From positions 2,367,501-2,431,500 of the forward strand of contig NZ_CP048030.1 of the NCBI RefSeq assembly GCF_010092425.1: 64,000 nt of DNA, in the 5' to 3' direction. The translations under genes and the position numbers were made by a program. The notes under the pieces were generated by a model. It was not told the origin of the DNA, searched no databases, and saw nothing but the letters and a program-made list of their open reading frames with translations. Position 1 is the first letter of the stretch. The number at the start of each line of letters is the position of its first letter. Source of the stretch: Sinimarinibacterium sp. NLF-5-8. GTDB lineage: Bacteria > Pseudomonadota > Gammaproteobacteria > Nevskiales > Nevskiaceae. Of this stretch, positions 61,261-64,000 are shown in pieces.

Positions 61261-62976
61261 ATGGAAAATCGCCGTTTTATCTTGATCGCCCTGCTGGGCG
61301 TGGTTCTGTTCTTTTTGTACCAGGCCTGGCAAAAGGACTATGCGCCTGCGCCCCATGCCACGGCACAGGCGACCGCCGAGAGTCTGGCGGCCATGCAGAC
61401 CGACGACGATACGTTGCCGCAGCTTTCTGAAAGTGATGATGATCAGCCGCGCATCGACGCCGGTGATCAGCGCGGTGCAAGCAGCGCGCCCAAAGCGACT
61501 GCGGCGGGTCGCGTGCATGTCGATACCGGATTGATCCACGCCGAAATCAGTCTCGACGGCGGCGAACTGCGCCGGCTGGAACTGAAAAACTACCCGGTTT
61601 CAAAAAAACAGCCCGATACCCCGCTCTCCCTGCTGGATGATCGCGCCGGCCGCCTGTTCATTTTGCAAACCGGCGTTGCCGGCAGTCAGGCGCCCTTGGT
61701 CAGTCATCGCAGCCAATTTGTCGCAGAACAGGCGCAGTACCAGATCGAGCAGGGCGCGGATCATCTGGACGTGGTGCTGACCACGCAAGATGAAACCGTC
61801 AGCGTGCGCAAGGTCTACCGCTTTTATGCCAACAGCTATCGCGTTGACGTCCAGCACCAGATTCACAACAACAGCAGCCTCGCCCTCAAAGCCAGCGCCT
61901 ATTCCCGCCTCAAACGCACCGAATTCAAGGCCGGGGACGAGCCGCCGTTTGTCTCCACCTTTACCGGCGTTGGCTTCTATCAGCAAAAAGACGAAGGCGG
62001 CGATAAATACCGTTTTGTCAAAACCAAGCTCGACAAGCTTGGCAAAGAAGCCTTTGAAACCCGCCAGGACGGCGGCTGGATTGCCCTGCTGCAACACTAT
62101 TTTGTTGCAGCGATCATTCCCGATGCGCGGCAGGCCGGCACTTTTTCTGCGCGGACGCTGGCGAATGGCCCGGTGCCGCAATACATGGCCCAATACGTCG
62201 GCCCGGCGCAGAGCATCGAACCCGGCCAAACCGCAGCGTTTGACACCGAACTTTATCTTGGCCCCAAGCTGCAAGACCACGTCAGCCAGGTTGCGCCCGG
62301 ATTTGATCTGACGCTCGACTACGGCATTCTCACCCCCATTTCAGAACCGCTGTTCTGGCTGCTCACCAAGCTCCACAACCTGCTGGGCAACTGGGGGCTG
62401 GCGATCATTGCGCTGACGCTGCTGGTCAAAGGCGCCATGTTCAAGCTCTCTGAAGCGCAATACCGCTCCATGGCCAAGATGAAAAAGTTTGGCCCGCGCA
62501 TTCAGGAAATCAAGGATCGGCATGGCGATGACCGCGAAAAAATGCAAAAAGCCATGATGGATCTGTACAAAAAAGAAGGCTTCAACCCGCTGGCCGGGTG
62601 CTGGCCGATGCTGGTGCAGTTCCCCGTCTTTATTGCCCTGTACTGGGTGCTGCTCGAATCGGTCGAACTGCGTCAGGCTCCGTTTGCGCTGTGGCTGCAA
62701 GACCTCACCTCGCCCGATCCTTATTTTGTCTTGCCGGTCTTGTTTGGCATTTCCATGTTCATCCAGCAGCGTCTGTCCGGCCATCAGGCCACCGACCCGC
62801 TGCAGCAAAAGATCATGAACATCATGCCGATCGGCCTGGCCGTGTTCTTCACCATGTTCCAATCCGGCCTGGTGCTGTACTGGTTCACCTCCAACCTGAT
62901 CGGCATCATCCAGCAATGGATCATCACCAAAAAGCTGGAGCATGACGACGCCGTCAAAGCCGCCCATCGGCGCTGA
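61261..62976 (+). CDS. yidC: Membrane protein insertase YidC
   Basis: Protein of 571 residues. First span ILIALLGVVLFFLYQAW, a Gram-negative periplasmic domain (about 40-355), then the conserved five-span core: LHNLLGNWGLAIIALTLLVK with KGAMFKLSEAQYRSMAKM (core Arg region), GCWPMLVQFPVFIALYWVLL, DPYFVLPVLFGISMFIQQRL, IMPIGLAVFFTMFQSGLVLY. Inserts membrane proteins alone or with SecYEG. ATG 61261 after GAGCCGCC. Confidence 0.98.
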   Translation: MENRRFILIALLGVVLFFLYQAWQKDYAPAPHATAQATAESLAAMQTDDDTLPQLSESDDDQPRIDAGDQRGASSAPKATAAGRVHVDTGLIHAEISLDGGELRRLELKNYPVSKKQPDTPLSLLDDRAGRLFILQTGVAGSQAPLVSHRSQFVAEQAQYQIEQGADHLDVVLTTQDETVSVRKVYRFYANSYRVDVQHQIHNNSSLALKASAYSRLKRTEFKAGDEPPFVSTFTGVGFYQQKDEGGDKYRFVKTKLDKLGKEAFETRQDGGWIALLQHYFVAAIIPDARQAGTFSARTLANGPVPQYMAQYVGPAQSIEPGQTAAFDTELYLGPKLQDHVSQVAPGFDLTLDYGILTPISEPLFWLLTKLHNLLGNWGLAIIALTLLVKGAMFKLSEAQYRSMAKMKKFGPRIQEIKDRHGDDREKMQKAMMDLYKKEGFNPLAGCWPMLVQFPVFIALYWVLLESVELRQAPFALWLQDLTSPDPYFVLPVLFGISMFIQQRLSGHQATDPLQQKIMNIMPIGLAVFFTMFQSGLVLYWFTSNLIGIIQQWIITKKLEHDDAVKAAHRR

Positions 62977-62985
62977 TCAAGCCCG

Positions 62986-64000
62986 ATGAGTGAGCGCGAC
63001 ACCATCGCCGCCGTCGCCACCGCCCCCGCGCGCGGCGCCGTTGGCATGGTGCGCATCTCCGGCGCGCGCGCGCATGCCATTGCCGAACAAATAGTCGGCA
63101 GCCTGCCGCGCGCGCGCGTTGCCAGCGTGCGCAGCTTCAAGGATCACCAAGGGCAGATCATTGATAGCGGCCTGGTGCTGCGCTTTGACGCCCCCCACTC
63201 CTTTACCGGCGAAAACGTGGTTGAGCTGCAAGGCCACGGCGGCCCGGTCGTCTTGCAGCTTTTGCTCGACGCCGTTTGCCAGGCAGGCGCGCGCCGCGCC
63301 AAGCCCGGCGAGTTTTCCGAGCGCGCGTTTTTAAATGACCGGCTCGATTTGGCCCAGGCCGAAGCCATTGCCGATTTGATTGACGCCAGTACCCGCGATG
63401 CCGCGCGCGCCGCCGTGCGTTCGCTCGACGGCGAGTTTTCCGCGCGCGTCAATAACCTCGCGCGCGAAATCCTCGACTTACGCGTGTTTGTCGAAGGCGC
63501 GCTGGATTTTTCCGACGAAGACATTGACTGGCTCAGCGACGATCGCCTCCATCAGCGCGTGCATGAACTGGCGCAAAACCTGCAAAACCTGCTCACCGCC
63601 GCCGGCCGTGGCCGCCGTCTGCGCGATGGCTTGACGGTCACGCTGACCGGCCAGCCCAATGTCGGCAAATCCACCCTGCTCAATCGGCTTGCCGGAACCG
63701 ACGCCGCCATCGTCACCGACATCCCCGGCACCACCCGCGACATCCTGCGTGAAAATATTGAGATTGACGGCATGCCCATCACCGTCATCGACACCGCCGG
63801 CCTGCGTCCCAGCAACGACCCGGTTGAACAAGAAGGCATCCGCCGCGCGCACAACGCCTTGAATCAAGCCGAACTCGCCCTGTTTCTGATCGACGCGCGC
63901 GCCGGCTTTACCGACCAAGACCGCGCGCTGCTCACCGCCCTGCCCCCTGCCCTGCCGGTGTGGATCATCCACAACAAGATCGACCTCAGCCAAAAAACGC
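62986..64000 (+). CDS. mnmE: tRNA modification GTPase MnmE, partial
   Basis: The gene runs off the right edge; 338 codons are visible from ATG 62986. The N-terminal folate-binding domain (DTIAAVATAPARGAVGMVRI, RAKPGEFSERAFLNDRLDLA) and helical domain are complete. The GTPase domain shows G1 TLTGQPNVGKSTLLN, G2 TDIPGTTRDIL, G3 IDTAGLRPS and G4 IHNKIDLS near the edge. With MnmG it modifies the wobble uridine of tRNAs. 9 bp after yidC. Confidence 0.97.
   Translation, partial: MSERDTIAAVATAPARGAVGMVRISGARAHAIAEQIVGSLPRARVASVRSFKDHQGQIIDSGLVLRFDAPHSFTGENVVELQGHGGPVVLQLLLDAVCQAGARRAKPGEFSERAFLNDRLDLAQAEAIADLIDASTRDAARAAVRSLDGEFSARVNNLAREILDLRVFVEGALDFSDEDIDWLSDDRLHQRVHELAQNLQNLLTAAGRGRRLRDGLTVTLTGQPNVGKSTLLNRLAGTDAAIVTDIPGTTRDILRENIEIDGMPITVIDTAGLRPSNDPVEQEGIRRAHNALNQAELALFLIDARAGFTDQDRALLTALPPALPVWIIHNKIDLSQKT

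Overview
This window is a GC-rich chromosomal segment from a gammaproteobacterium and includes the replication origin. The gene order mnmE-yidC-yidD-rnpA-rpmH // dnaA-dnaN-recF-gyrB, the coaBC-dut-argB block and the crc/xth-pyrE block are typical of Gammaproteobacteria. Gene content, including DUF1207, DUF6351-like, phosphoesterase and HSL-esterase genes, suggests the Nevskiales/Xanthomonadales/Pseudomonadales neighbourhood, but the genus cannot be told from sequence alone. Runs of alternating GC (GCGCGC and longer) occur throughout the native DNA in every reading frame. They are almost absent from about 32.8 to 37.2 kb, which marks that stretch as foreign.

Layout. 0-6 kb: end of cca, uppP, a pteridine reductase, a DUF1207 protein, a repair/metabolism operon (NRDE-ogt-methyltransferase) and an EcsC protein. 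6-11.2 kb: exported phosphoesterases, a di-heme lipoprotein and two tandem monoheme cytochromes c. 11.3-14.7 kb: radC, coaBC, dut, argB. 14.7-18.8 kb: an HSL-type esterase, a large DUF6351-like lipoprotein and an Ala-rich exported protein. 18.8-23.4 kb: a decayed iron-uptake locus holding a divergent Fur-family regulator, a PiuC-type hydroxylase with its middle missing, an alpha-hydroxy acid dehydrogenase, a TonB-receptor fragment butted against the last codons of a response regulator, and an intact histidine kinase. 23.4-32.8 kb: hrpB, an unrecognised gene, a lipid-kinase-like gene, dienelactone hydrolase, tas, phosphoribulokinase, trmB, thiG and a hemerythrin.

33.0-36.95 kb is the most notable part: an array of five attC recombination sites with no integron integrase nearby (a CALIN). 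All sites are in the same (minus) orientation. Between them lie a toxin-antitoxin pair, a 57-residue lipoprotein too short for ordinary gene calling, a nuclease-like gene broken by an IS256-family element, a 76-residue gene in reverse orientation, and an HxlR regulator divergent from a small thioredoxin-like protein. Each gene begins or ends against an attC site, as expected for gene cassettes.

37-53.8 kb returns to native genes: ampG-like, an exonuclease III/Crc homologue, pyrE, a DUF4124 protein, a GGDEF protein lacking its C-terminal end, trhO, mutM, a LigB-type dioxygenase, a SulP transporter, a spermidine-synthase-like protein, apaG, sufT, a DksA-type zinc finger, a SIMPL protein, purEK, DegV and an SDR. 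53.8-64 kb holds the origin region. The dnaA-dnaN gap is AT-rich with three full-consensus DnaA boxes. Three parS-like sites for ParB lie nearby, one inside a 38-bp perfect palindrome at the end of recF. No tRNA, rRNA or CRISPR was seen. Coordinates and motifs were read by eye; family names rest on recognised motifs, not on database searches.
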